NCBI RefSeq assembly: GCF_016756495.1
Contig: NZ_AP023243.1
Span: 434,001 to 498,000, forward strand
Origin: Mesorhizobium sp. 113-3-3
GTDB lineage: Bacteria; Pseudomonadota; Alphaproteobacteria; Rhizobiales; Rhizobiaceae
Direction of reading: 5' to 3'
Length of the DNA stretch: 64,000 nucleotides
This document shows positions 16,653 to 26,181 of the stretch, in pieces. The translations under genes were made by a program, and so were the position numbers. Numbering within the stretch: position 1 is the first letter of the stretch; each line of letters opens with the position of its first letter. Under the pieces are notes generated by a model. That model saw only the letters and a list, made by a program, of their open reading frames with translations. It was not told the DNA's origin and ran no database searches.

Positions 16653-18053
16653 ATGACGGGTAGCAAGGACTATGTGGTCGCCGACATCTCGCTCGCCGGC
16701 TGGGGCCGCAAGGAACTGGATATCGCCGAAACCGAAATGCCGGGCCTGATGGCCTGCCGCGAGGAATTTGGCGCCAAGAAGCCGCTGAAGGGCGCGCGCA
16801 TCACCGGCTCGCTACACATGACCATCCAAACCGCGGTGCTGATCGAGACGCTGAAGGCGCTCGGCGCCGACATCCGCTGGGCGTCCTGCAACATCTTCTC
16901 GACCCAGGACCACGCCGCCGCGGCCATCGCCGAGGCCGGCATTCCGGTCTTCGCCGTCAAGGGCGAGAGCCTTGAACAGTACTGGGATTATACCGACCGG
17001 ATCTTCCAGTGGGCCGACGGCGGCCTCTCCAACATGATCCTCGACGATGGCGGCGACGCCACCATGTATATCCTGATCGGCGCCCGCGCCGAGGCCGGCG
17101 AGGACGTGCTGTCCAACCCGCAAAGCGAGGAAGAGGAATATTTCTACGCCCAGGTGAAGAAGCGCCTGAAGGCTTCGCCCGGCTTCTTCACCAAGCAGAA
17201 GGCGGCGATTCGCGGCGTCACCGAAGAGACGACCACGGGCGTCAACCGGCTCTACCAGTTGCAGAAGAAGGGCCTGCTGCCCTTCCCCGCCATCAACGTC
17301 AACGATTCCGTCACCAAGTCGAAGTTCGACAACAAGTATGGCTGCAAGGAATCGCTGGTCGACGGCATCCGTCGCGGCACCGACACGATGATGGCCGGCA
17401 AGGTCGCGGTCGTCTGCGGCTATGGCGACGTCGGCAAGGGCTCGTCGGCCTCGCTCAAGGGCGCCGGCGCCCGCGTCAAGGTCACCGAGGTCGACCCGAT
17501 CTGCGCGCTGCAGGCGGCGATGGACGGCTTCGAAGTGGTAACCCTGGAAGACGCGGCCCCGACCGCCGACATCGTCATCACCACCACCGGCAACAAGGAT
17601 GTCGTCACCCTCGACCATATGCGGTCGATGAAGGACATGGTGATCGTCGGCAATATCGGCCACTTCGATAACGAGATCCAGGTCGCGTCGCTGCGCAATC
17701 TGAAATGGACCAACGTCAAGCCGCAGGTCGACATGATCACCTTCCCGGACGGCAAGCGGATGATCCTCCTGTCCGAAGGCCGCCTGCTCAATCTCGGCAA
17801 CGCCACCGGCCATCCGAGCTTCGTCATGTCGGCGTCCTTCACCAACCAGGTGCTGGCCCAGATCGAGCTGTTCACCAAGGGCGAGCAGTACCAGAACCAG
17901 GTCTATGTCCTGCCCAAGCATCTCGACGAGAAGGTCGCCCGCCTGCACCTCGACAAGCTCGGCGCACGCCTGACCGAACTGTCGGGTGAGCAGGCCGCCT
18001 ATATCGGCGTCACGCCGCAGGGTCCGTTCAAGCCGGAACACTACCGCTATTAA
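16653..18053 (+). CDS. ahcY: Adenosylhomocysteinase
   Basis: 466 residues, full length for the bacterial family. Hydrolyses S-adenosylhomocysteine to adenosine and homocysteine in the methyl cycle. The NAD-binding motif is [10 protein letters not shown], and conserved segments include [20 protein letters not shown] and the C-terminal KPEHYRY with the NAD-contacting Lys/Tyr. GGAG precedes the ATG. It is followed by a strong terminator, and preceded by a SahR-type palindrome. Confidence 0.98.
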   Translation: MTGSKDYVVADISLAGWGRKELDIAETEMPGLMACREEFGAKKPLKGARITGSLHMTIQTAVLIETLKALGADIRWASCNIFSTQDHAAAAIAEAGIPVFAVKGESLEQYWDYTDRIFQWADGGLSNMILDDGGDATMYILIGARAEAGEDVLSNPQSEEEEYFYAQVKKRLKASPGFFTKQKAAIRGVTEETTTGVNRLYQLQKKGLLPFPAINVNDSVTKSKFDNKYGCKESLVDGIRRGTDTMMAGKVAVVCGYGDVGKGSSASLKGAGARVKVTEVDPICALQAAMDGFEVVTLEDAAPTADIVITTTGNKDVVTLDHMRSMKDMVIVGNIGHFDNEIQVASLRNLKWTNVKPQVDMITFPDGKRMILLSEGRLLNLGNATGHPSFVMSASFTNQVLAQIELFTKGEQYQNQVYVLPKHLDEKVARLHLDKLGARLTELSGEQAAYIGVTPQGPFKPEHYRY

Positions 18054-18083
18054 CCAAAGCTAAATTTACTACCAGATATTGAG

Positions 18084-18117
18084 GCCGGGCGATTGACTTT
18101 TCGCCCGGCTTTATTTT
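18084..18117 (+). terminator. Rho-independent terminator of ahcY
   Basis: GCCGGGCGA (18084-18092) pairs exactly with TCGCCCGGC (18101-18109), followed by TTTATTTTT. Confidence 0.93.
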
Positions 18118-18252
18118 TGCGCGCGATCAGCCTTCACGGCGATTCGGCGAGGGTTTATTGTCAGGTGATTCGCGACGCTTCCGGCCCGAGAGGGGATCAG
18201 AGAGGCGCGTTTCAGGGCGGTCTTGCATTCAGGCGGCGGAGAGGACCAAGAC

Positions 18253-20808
18253 ATGCCGGGGCAAAACCCGCACGGAGCGGGATCGGCCGTTTCCGGCGGC
18301 CATGACGATTCGGGGGCCATAGGCTCGACCATTCAGGGCGGGCGCCTTTCATGGCGCGCCCGCGTCGGGCTGTTCCTGGCCAGTTCCGCGCTGGCCGGCC
18401 CCCTGGCCAGCGCCGTGGCGCATGCCGAGAACGCCGCCGTGGCCACCGCCGGCCTGTCGATCAACACGGTCGAAGTCATGCAGCTTGCCGTGTTCGTCGG
18501 CGTGACGGGCGCGGCATTCCTGTCGGCCATCGTTCTCATCCGCGAGCGGGCCCGCACCTCGGCGGAGAATGTCGAACTGAGAAGCCGCGTCGCCGACATC
18601 AACGCGGCCCTGCGCCGTTCGGAAGCGCTGCTCAATCTGCGCGACCAGCGCGTGGTGGTCTGGGCCTCGGAAAACAAGAAACCCGAACTCATCGGCACAT
18701 TGCCGGTCGAAAGCGGCGCGCCGGAGGAGCGGGCGGCATTTCTGGCCTTCGGCCGCTGGCTGATGCCCCGCTCGGCGGCGGCGCTCGAGCACGCTATCGC
18801 GGGCTTGCGCGAAAAGGCCAGGCCCTTCGACCTCGTCATCGAATCGCAGGCCGGCGCACCGCTCGAAGTGCATGGCCGCAAGAGCGCCGCGCACATACTG
18901 GTGCGGTTTGTCTCGCTTTCCGAGACACAGCGCAGCCAGGCCCGGCTGAAGATCGACAACCAGCGGCTGGCCGCCGACCATGACACGATGATCGGCCTGC
19001 TCGAAGCGCTGAAGATGCCGGCATGGCTGCGCGACGAGCACGGACGCCTGAAATGGGTCAACCGGGCCTATGCCGACGCGGTCGAAGCCGAAAGCCCGGA
19101 AGCCGCCGTCCGCGACGCCAAGGAATTCCTCGGCGGCCAGGCACGCGAGGCAATCGCCGCCCAGCACAAGACGCATCCGGTCTTCGAACAGTCGCTGTCC
19201 ACGGTGATCGAGGGCGACCGCCGCGTCTTCGCGGTGACCGACTTCGCCGGCGCCGACGGTTCGGCCGGCCTTGCCGCCGACACCAGCGCCATCGAGACCA
19301 TTCGCGGCGAATATGAGCGCACGGTGCGCAGCCACGCCGACACGCTCGACCAGCTCAACACCGCGGTCGCCATCTTCGACACCGACGAGAAGCTGCGCTT
19401 CTTCAACCAGGCATTCCAGAAACTGTGGGGCCTCGACATCGGCTTCCTGCACAGCGCGCCCGACAATGCGCTTTTGCTCGACCGGCTGCGCAGCGAGGGC
19501 AAGATTGCCGAGCAGCCCGAATGGCGCCGCTGGAAGGAAGGCCTGCTCGGCGCCTACCGCGCGGTGGAATCGCAGGAACATTGGTGGCATCTGCCCGACG
19601 GCAAGACCATCCGCGTCGTCGCCAACCCGCAGCCCAAGGGCGGCGTCACCTGGGTGTTCGAGAACCTGACCGAGAAGATGGACCTGGAAAGCCGCTACCG
19701 CACCGCGGTGCGCGTCCAGGGCGAGACGCTCGACAATCTCGCCGAGGGCGTGGCGGTGTTCGGGCCCGATGGGCGGCTGCGCCTGTCGAACCCAGCCTTT
19801 GCGACACTCTGGAGATTGAGCGGCGAAGCCGCCAAGCCCAATGTGCACGTCTCCACCATACGCGACCTTTGCGACCGCCAGGCGGTCGACAGCCCCTGGC
19901 CGGGTTTCGTCGCCGCCATCACCGGTTTCGACGACGAACGCCGCGACCGCCACGGCCAGAGCGAACTCAACAACGGCACCGTGCTGCGCTACGCCGTGAT
20001 CCCGCTGCCCAACGGGCAAGTGATGATGACCTTCGTCGACGTCACCGACAGCGTCCATGTCGAACGTGCGCTGAAGGACAAGAACGAGGCGCTGGAGAAA
20101 TCCGACCAGCTCAAGAACGACTTCGTCCAGCACGTGTCCTACGAACTGCGTTCGCCGTTGACCAACATCATCGGCTTCACCGAACTGCTTTCACTGCCCA
20201 CCACCGGACCGCTGAACCAAAAGCAGCGGGAGTATGTCGAGCATGTCAGTTCGTCCTCTTCGGTGCTGCTGACCATCGTCAACGACATACTCGACCTTGC
20301 GACCGTCGATGCCGGCATCATGCAGCTCGACATTTCCGAGGTGCATGTCGACCGCACCATCGCGGCGGCCGCGGAACTCGTTGCCGACCGGCTGCAGGAG
20401 CATTCGATCCGGCTCGCGGTCGATGCCGCCGCCGCGCCGAAGACCTTCCACGGCGACGAGACCCGCATCCGCCAGATCCTCTACAATCTGCTCAGCAACG
20501 CCGCCAACTACGCGCCGGAAGCCAGCACCATCCGGCTCGCCTGCCGGCATCTGGCGGACGGGGTGGAGTTTTCCGTTCATGACGATGGACCCGGCATGCC
20601 GCCGGACGTGCTGGATTCGGTGTTCCGCCGCTTCGAACCGCGCACCAATGGCGGCCGCCGGCGCGGCGCCGGACTCGGCCTGTCGATCGTCAAGAGCTTC
20701 GTCGAACTGCATGGCGGCAATGTTCGCATCGAAACCGGCAAGGACAAGGGCACGACCGTCATCTGCACCTTCCCCGACATGCCGGGCATCCGCGCCGCGG
20801 CCGAGTAG
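18253..20808 (+). CDS. divL: DivL-type tyrosine pseudo-histidine kinase with PAS domains
   Basis: 851 residues from ATG 18253, which follows GGAGAGGA; a TTG at 18223 is the alternative. N-terminal hydrophobic segments (VGLFLASSALAGPLASAVA and MQLAVFVGVTGAAFLSAIVLI) are followed by several PAS-type domains and a kinase module. The H-box reads HVSYELRSPLTNI: Tyr630 replaces the phospho-histidine, as in Caulobacter DivL. The ATPase part is intact (NLLSNAANYAP, DDGPGMP, GAGLGLSIV). DivL controls CckA-CtrA cell-cycle phosphorylation through protein contacts. It precedes tsaE by eight bases. Confidence 0.9.
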   Translation: MPGQNPHGAGSAVSGGHDDSGAIGSTIQGGRLSWRARVGLFLASSALAGPLASAVAHAENAAVATAGLSINTVEVMQLAVFVGVTGAAFLSAIVLIRERARTSAENVELRSRVADINAALRRSEALLNLRDQRVVVWASENKKPELIGTLPVESGAPEERAAFLAFGRWLMPRSAAALEHAIAGLREKARPFDLVIESQAGAPLEVHGRKSAAHILVRFVSLSETQRSQARLKIDNQRLAADHDTMIGLLEALKMPAWLRDEHGRLKWVNRAYADAVEAESPEAAVRDAKEFLGGQAREAIAAQHKTHPVFEQSLSTVIEGDRRVFAVTDFAGADGSAGLAADTSAIETIRGEYERTVRSHADTLDQLNTAVAIFDTDEKLRFFNQAFQKLWGLDIGFLHSAPDNALLLDRLRSEGKIAEQPEWRRWKEGLLGAYRAVESQEHWWHLPDGKTIRVVANPQPKGGVTWVFENLTEKMDLESRYRTAVRVQGETLDNLAEGVAVFGPDGRLRLSNPAFATLWRLSGEAAKPNVHVSTIRDLCDRQAVDSPWPGFVAAITGFDDERRDRHGQSELNNGTVLRYAVIPLPNGQVMMTFVDVTDSVHVERALKDKNEALEKSDQLKNDFVQHVSYELRSPLTNIIGFTELLSLPTTGPLNQKQREYVEHVSSSSSVLLTIVNDILDLATVDAGIMQLDISEVHVDRTIAAAAELVADRLQEHSIRLAVDAAAAPKTFHGDETRIRQILYNLLSNAANYAPEASTIRLACRHLADGVEFSVHDDGPGMPPDVLDSVFRRFEPRTNGGRRRGAGLGLSIVKSFVELHGGNVRIETGKDKGTTVICTFPDMPGIRAAAE

Positions 20809-20816
20809 CGCGCTCG

Positions 20817-22328
20817 ATGACGGGCCTGGTGCTGGAGCGTTTGCTCACGGATGAGACACAGACCGCGCGGCTGGGCGAGGACCTGGCGCTGTCCCTGCGC
20901 GCCGGCGATGTGCTGGCTCTCAAGGGCGATCTCGGCGCCGGCAAATCGACGCTGGCGCGGGCGCTGATCCGGGCGCTGGCCGATGATGCCGGCCTCGATG
21001 TGCCGAGCCCGACCTTCACCCTGGTGCAGAGCTACGACACGCGCATTCCGGTGCACCATTTCGACCTCTACCGCCTGTCATCGGCAGCCGAGCTCGACGA
21101 ACTCGGCTTCGACGAAGCGCTGACGCAAGGGGCCGCGCTGGTCGAATGGCCCGAACGGGCCGAGGGCTATCTGCCGAAGACAACGCTTTCGATCGAACTC
21201 GTCCAGCATGGCGGGGGCCGGCTGGCGCGGCTGTCCGGGCAAGGGGCAGCCTTCGACCGCGCGGCGCGGTCGCTGGCCATGCGCGGTTTTCTGGAACATG
21301 CCGGCTGGGGCGAAGCGCGACGGCGCCATTTCATCGGCGACGCCTCGGCCCGTTCCTATGAGATCGTGACGCTCGCCGGCCAGGAGCCCTGCGTGCTGAT
21401 GAACTCGCCGCGGCTGGTGCTCGGCCCACCGGTGCGCGATGGCAAACCCTATGCGGTCATCGCCCACACCGCCCAGTCGGTCTCCGCCTTCGTTGCCATA
21501 GACCGGGCGTTGAAGGCTGGCGGCGTCAGCGTTCCCGAAATCCACGCCGAGGACCAGGACCAGGGTTTCTTGCTCATCGAACATCTCGGCTCGCAGGGAT
21601 TTCTCGGCACGGACGGCGAACCCATAGCGGAACGCTACGCGGCGGCGGCCGAACTGCTGGCCATGATGCATGGCAGGACCTGGCCGCGGCGCCTGCAGGC
21701 GGGACCGGGCAGTTTCCACGAGGTGCCGCCCTTCGACCGCGACGCGATGATGATCGAAGCCGATTTGCTGGTCGACTGGTATGTGCCGGCAATATCGGGC
21801 GCTGCGGCCAGCGACGATCTGCGTACCGGCTACGCCAGGGAATGGAATGCGCTTTTCGATCGGCTGAAAGGCAGCGAATACACGCTGATGCTGCGCGACT
21901 TCCATTCGCCCAACATCATCTGGCGTGGCGACCGCGCCGGCCATGACCGTCTGGGCATCGTCGATTTCCAGGATGCTCTGATCGGGCCTTCAGCCTATGA
22001 CGTCGCTTCGCTCGCCATGGATGCCCGCGTCACCCTATCGCCGGAGATCGAGAAGCGGACGCTCGATGCCTATGTCGCGGCGCGCTATGCGGCGGGCGCC
22101 TTCGACGAGCCAAGTTTCCGGGAAGCCTATGCAATCATGGCCGCGCAGCGCAATTCCAAGATCCTCGGCATTTTCGTGCGCCTCGAAAAACGCGACGGCA
22201 AACCTTATTATCTGAAGCACCTGCCGCGCATCCGCGACTATCTGCGCCGGGCGCTGTCCCACCCGGCGCTTGCCAGCCTGCGGGATTTCTACAATACGCA
22301 TGGCTTGCTCGAGGAACGAACGCTGTGA
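20817..22328 (+). CDS. TsaE ATPase fused to AmgK-like sugar kinase
   Basis: 503 residues in two domains. Residues 1-150 are TsaE (Walker A GDLGAGKSTLARAL; SPTFTLVQSY), the ATPase needed for tRNA threonylcarbamoyladenosine. Residues about 160-500 are an aminoglycoside-phosphotransferase fold kinase with the catalytic loop RDFHSPNIIW and the metal-binding IVDFQDA. With the MurU-like gene next, overlapping by four bases, the kinase is probably the anomeric N-acetylmuramate/N-acetylglucosamine kinase AmgK of peptidoglycan recycling. This fusion is widespread in alphaproteobacteria; it is not an antibiotic resistance gene. Confidence 0.9.
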   Translation: MTGLVLERLLTDETQTARLGEDLALSLRAGDVLALKGDLGAGKSTLARALIRALADDAGLDVPSPTFTLVQSYDTRIPVHHFDLYRLSSAAELDELGFDEALTQGAALVEWPERAEGYLPKTTLSIELVQHGGGRLARLSGQGAAFDRAARSLAMRGFLEHAGWGEARRRHFIGDASARSYEIVTLAGQEPCVLMNSPRLVLGPPVRDGKPYAVIAHTAQSVSAFVAIDRALKAGGVSVPEIHAEDQDQGFLLIEHLGSQGFLGTDGEPIAERYAAAAELLAMMHGRTWPRRLQAGPGSFHEVPPFDRDAMMIEADLLVDWYVPAISGAAASDDLRTGYAREWNALFDRLKGSEYTLMLRDFHSPNIIWRGDRAGHDRLGIVDFQDALIGPSAYDVASLAMDARVTLSPEIEKRTLDAYVAARYAAGAFDEPSFREAYAIMAAQRNSKILGIFVRLEKRDGKPYYLKHLPRIRDYLRRALSHPALASLRDFYNTHGLLEERTL

Positions 22329-23050
22329 CAAGACCGGACACTGCCATCGTCCTTGCCGCCGGGCTCGGCAAGCGCATGCGGCCGATCACCGACACGATCC
22401 CCAAGCCGCTGGTCAGGATCGCCGGCAAGACCTTGCTCGACTGGGGGCTGGACAGCCTCGCCGCCGCCGGCGTCGCCAAGGCGGTGGTCAACGTCCACTA
22501 TCTTCCCGAACAGATCGTCGCCCATGTCGCGGCGCGCCGGGCACCGAAGATCGTGATTTCCGATGAGAGCGACCGGCTGCTCGATTCGGCCGGCGGCATC
22601 GTCAAGGCGCTGCCGGAACTGGGCCAACAGCCGTTCTACATCCTCAACGCCGACACGTTCTGGATTGATCACGGCCCGCTCAATCTCGGGCGGCTTGCCC
22701 TTGCCTGGGACGCCGCGAAAATGGATATTCTGCTGATGCTGGCGGATCTCCACCAAGCGACAGGACACTGTGGCAGCACCGATTTCCTGGTGGCGCCGGA
22801 CGGCGCCTTGCGGCGTTCAAAAGGCGATCCGACGGGGTTGATCTATGCCGGCGCGGCGATCATCCATCCGCGCCTGTTCAAGGATGCCCCGGCCGAACCG
22901 CATTCGCTCAATGCCTATTTCGACACGGCAATAGCCGCAGGCCGGCTGTTCGGCATGCCGATGCACGGCCACTGGATCACCGTCGGCACGCCCGATGCCA
23001 TCCCGCAAGCGGAAGCAGCGGTCGCCGGCGCGCTAACCGAGTCGCAATGA
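22325..23050 (+). CDS. murU: MurU-like sugar-1-phosphate nucleotidyltransferase
   Basis: 241 residues. Nucleotidyltransferase signature AAGLGKRMRPITDTIPKPL at residues 12-30, the metal-binding NAD motif (ILNADTFW), and a single Rossmann-like domain without the acetyltransferase half of GlmU. Expected to convert N-acetylmuramate-1-phosphate to UDP-MurNAc, bypassing de novo synthesis and MurA. It starts at GTG 22325 inside the stop of the kinase gene and overlaps addB by four bases. Confidence 0.87.
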   Translation: MTRPDTAIVLAAGLGKRMRPITDTIPKPLVRIAGKTLLDWGLDSLAAAGVAKAVVNVHYLPEQIVAHVAARRAPKIVISDESDRLLDSAGGIVKALPELGQQPFYILNADTFWIDHGPLNLGRLALAWDAAKMDILLMLADLHQATGHCGSTDFLVAPDGALRRSKGDPTGLIYAGAAIIHPRLFKDAPAEPHSLNAYFDTAIAAGRLFGMPMHGHWITVGTPDAIPQAEAAVAGALTESQ

Positions 23051-26000
23051 GCGGCTCAAGCCGCGTTTTCTCTATCCCCCCCGGAGCGCCGTTCCTGCCG
23101 ACGCTGGCCGAGGCGCTGCTTGCCGGCCGCCTGGTCCCGGGATTTCGTTTCGACGGCGATCCGCTCGCTCTGGCCGATGTCACCATCTATTTGCCGACGC
23201 GCCGCGCCGCGCGCGCCCTGCGTGGTGTCTTCGTCGACAGTTTGAAGGCACGCGGCGGCGGCGGTTCGGCGATCCTGCCGGTCATCCGCCCGCTCGGCGA
23301 GTTCGATGAGGACGAAGCCTTGTTCGACGCCGAGCCGGCTGCGGCGATCGATCTCGCGCCGCCGATCTCGGCGACCGAACGCCTGTTGCTGCTGACGCCG
23401 CTGGTGCGTGCGTGGAAACGCCGGCTGCCGGAGCATGTGGCGAAGCTTTTCGCGGAGGAAATCGTCATCCCCGCTTCCACGGCCGACGCAATCTGGCTGG
23501 CACGCGATCTTGCAGGGTTGATGGATGAGATCGAGACGGAAGGCACCGACTGGACCAAGCTCGCCGATCTGGTGACCGGCAACCTCGCCGGCTGGTGGCA
23601 GGTGACGCTCGAATTCCTCGGCATCGTCACCGATGCCTGGCCGAAATTCCTGAGCGAGAGCGACCGCTCCAATCCGGCCGCGCATCGCAGCGCGCTGATC
23701 CGCTCCGAGGCGGCGCGGCTGCGGCGCAATCCGCCCGCCGGACCGGTCATCGCCGCGGGATCGACCGGTTCCATCCCGGCCACGGCGGAGCTGCTTGCCG
23801 CGATCGCCCGCCTGCCCGGCGGCGCCATCGTGCTGCCCGGGCTCGACCGGACGCTGGACGAAGCCTCTTTCCAGGCGCTTGTCGCTCCGGGCGCGCGGCC
23901 CGCCGTGCTTGGCCACCCGCAATATGGCCTGGCCAGGCTGATCGGCAAGATCGGCGTGCTGCGCTCGGATGTCGAGGAGGTCAGCGCTGCCGAGCCGCAC
24001 CTTGCGCTTCGCGCGGCCCTTGTCGGCGAGGCGCTGCGGCCGGCCGAGACCACTGAGCTATGGGCCGAAACACGCAGCGGGTTTTCGGCGGCCGATATCG
24101 CCGGCGCTTTTGCCGATGTGACGCTATTGGAAGCAGCAAGCGAACGCGATGAAGCCGTCGCCATCGCCGTCGCGCTCAAACAGGCCGTGGAAGATCCCGG
24201 CCGAAGGGCGGCTCTCGTCACCGGCGACCGCGCGCTGGCACGGCGCGTCTCGGTCGAACTCAAGCGCTTTGGCGTCGTCGCCGACGATTCCGGTGGCACG
24301 CCGCTCGCCAACAGCCCGGCGGCCAGCCTGCTCCGGCTGGCGCTCGAAGCGGTGTTCCGGCCGGGCGATCCGGTCGGCCTTTTGTCTCTGCTCAAGCATC
24401 CGCTGCTCGGCCTCGGCCTCGAACGCGCTGCTGTGCGCCATGCAGCGGAACTGATCGAACTGGTGGCGCTGCGCGGCGGCACCGGCCGTCCCGACATCGT
24501 TTCGCTGCCTGAATTGTTCGAGGCCCGACTGACGGACCTGGGCGGCGACAGCCGGCCGCCCTTCTGGTTTTCCCGTCTCACCGTGCGCTCCATCGAAGAT
24601 TCGCGGAATTTGCTCGAACGTCTCACCCAAGGGCTGGCGCCGCTTTCGGCCTTTCGCGGCCAGGCGGACGCCGATCTTGCCGCGCTGGTGAAAGCCAGCG
24701 TCGTGGCGCTGGAAAGCCTTGGGCGCACCGCCGATGGCGGCCTGGGCGAGCTCTATGCCGGCGATGCCGGTGAAAAGCTCGCCGAATTGCTGCGCGGGCT
24801 GGTCGCCGCTTCGGCCTCGTTGTCATTCGCGGCGGGCGAATGGCCCGACGTGATGGATGCGCTGATCGCGCCCGAGACGGTCAAGCCGGCGCAAGGCACC
24901 GACAGGAACATCGCCATCTGGGGGGCGCTGGAGGCGCGGCTGCAGGATGTCGACACGCTGATCATTGGTGGGCTCAACGAAGGTGTCTGGCCGCGCAAGC
25001 CGGAGAGCGACCGCTTCATGTCGCGGCTGATGAAGACCGGCATCGATCTCGAACCGCCGGAACGGCGCATCGGCCTTGCCGCGCATGATTTCCAGATGGC
25101 CATGGGGGCCAGACATGTCGTGCTGGCTCGTTCGGCGCGTTCCGGCGACGCACCCGCCGTGCCGTCGCGCTGGCTGCAGCGGCTGCTCACCTTCATCGGC
25201 ACGGAACAGGCGGTAAGCCTTCGCCGGCGCGGCGACGAGCTGCTTGCCTGGGCTCGCGCGCTCGATACCGGACCAAAGCAGGATTTCGCGCCGCGGCCGC
25301 AGCCGAAACCGCCTCTGTCGGTGCGCCCAACGCATTTCTCGGTCACCGAGATCGAGACGTTGCGGCGCGACCCCTACGCCGTCTATGCCAGGCGGATCCT
25401 CGGCCTGATGCCGCTCGATCCGCTCATCCGTGACCCCGGTGCGGCCGAGCGCGGCACGCTGTTCCACGCCATCCTGCACCTGTTCTCGTCTGAGGTCGCC
25501 GATCCGCGCGCGCCCGATGCGCTGGGCGGCCTCATCGCCGCCGGCCGCGCCTGCTTTGCAGACGCCGCCCTTCCGACCGATGTCGAGGCGGTGTGGTGGC
25601 CACGCTTCGAAAAGCTCGCCGCCAACATCGTCGAATGGGAGCGCACGCGTGCCGATGCCGTGATCCGGCGCCATGCCGAGGAGCGCGCGGGGAAGACCGT
25701 GGTCGGCCAGTCCGGCGTGACGCTGTCCGGCTACGCCGACCGCGTCGACCTGCTGGCCGGCGGCATGGCCGACATACTGGACTATAAGACCGGCTCCTCA
25801 CCCTCGAAGGCGCAGGCGCACACGCTGCTGGCACCGCAGCTGGCGCTGGAAGGCGCGCTGCTCAGGCGCGGCGCCTTCAAGGATCTGGGCGCGCGCGAAC
25901 CCTCTCAATTGGCCTTCATCAGGTTGAAGCCGAATGGCGAGGTGTTCGAGGAGTCCATCCTCGAGCACAACCGCCAGCCCAGGACCGCCGCCGATCTTGC

Positions 26001-26181
26001 CGAAGAGGCCTGGGCGCGGCTGGAAAAGCTGCTGGTCCACTATGCCGACCTGGAGACCGGCTATCTGTCGCGCGCGCTGCCGTTTCGCGAAGGCGAGACC
26101 GATGGCGACTACGACCATCTCGCCCGCGTGCTCGAATGGTCGGCCGGCGGCGATGCCGGTGACGAGGGAGGGGAGGCATGA
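23047..26181 (+). CDS. addB: Double-strand break repair nuclease subunit AddB
   Basis: 1044 residues, the length expected for alphaproteobacterial AddB. The N-terminal helicase-like part lacks a canonical Walker A (IYLPTRRAAR). The C-terminal RecB-type nuclease shows GTLFHAILHLF and GYADRVDLLAGGMADILDYKTG, with the Asp and the DYK catalytic lysine. Together with AddA it forms the end-resecting helicase-nuclease for homologous recombination. Overlaps murU and addA by four bases each (ATGA), so the three are co-translated. Confidence 0.95.
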   Translation: MSGSSRVFSIPPGAPFLPTLAEALLAGRLVPGFRFDGDPLALADVTIYLPTRRAARALRGVFVDSLKARGGGGSAILPVIRPLGEFDEDEALFDAEPAAAIDLAPPISATERLLLLTPLVRAWKRRLPEHVAKLFAEEIVIPASTADAIWLARDLAGLMDEIETEGTDWTKLADLVTGNLAGWWQVTLEFLGIVTDAWPKFLSESDRSNPAAHRSALIRSEAARLRRNPPAGPVIAAGSTGSIPATAELLAAIARLPGGAIVLPGLDRTLDEASFQALVAPGARPAVLGHPQYGLARLIGKIGVLRSDVEEVSAAEPHLALRAALVGEALRPAETTELWAETRSGFSAADIAGAFADVTLLEAASERDEAVAIAVALKQAVEDPGRRAALVTGDRALARRVSVELKRFGVVADDSGGTPLANSPAASLLRLALEAVFRPGDPVGLLSLLKHPLLGLGLERAAVRHAAELIELVALRGGTGRPDIVSLPELFEARLTDLGGDSRPPFWFSRLTVRSIEDSRNLLERLTQGLAPLSAFRGQADADLAALVKASVVALESLGRTADGGLGELYAGDAGEKLAELLRGLVAASASLSFAAGEWPDVMDALIAPETVKPAQGTDRNIAIWGALEARLQDVDTLIIGGLNEGVWPRKPESDRFMSRLMKTGIDLEPPERRIGLAAHDFQMAMGARHVVLARSARSGDAPAVPSRWLQRLLTFIGTEQAVSLRRRGDELLAWARALDTGPKQDFAPRPQPKPPLSVRPTHFSVTEIETLRRDPYAVYARRILGLMPLDPLIRDPGAAERGTLFHAILHLFSSEVADPRAPDALGGLIAAGRACFADAALPTDVEAVWWPRFEKLAANIVEWERTRADAVIRRHAEERAGKTVVGQSGVTLSGYADRVDLLAGGMADILDYKTGSSPSKAQAHTLLAPQLALEGALLRRGAFKDLGAREPSQLAFIRLKPNGEVFEESILEHNRQPRTAADLAEEAWARLEKLLVHYADLETGYLSRALPFREGETDGDYDHLARVLEWSAGGDAGDEGGEA

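Noticed and set aside
18349-20133. Long open antisense frame opposite divL; similar ones at 32416-34488, 56697-58985 and 10676-12328
   Set aside because: They lie fully opposite well-recognised genes, have Arg/His/Gly-rich translations and no ribosome-binding sites; they are shadows of third-position GC.
21270-22328. Aminoglycoside phosphotransferase as antibiotic resistance
   Set aside because: It is fused to TsaE and linked to MurU, which points to sugar recycling.
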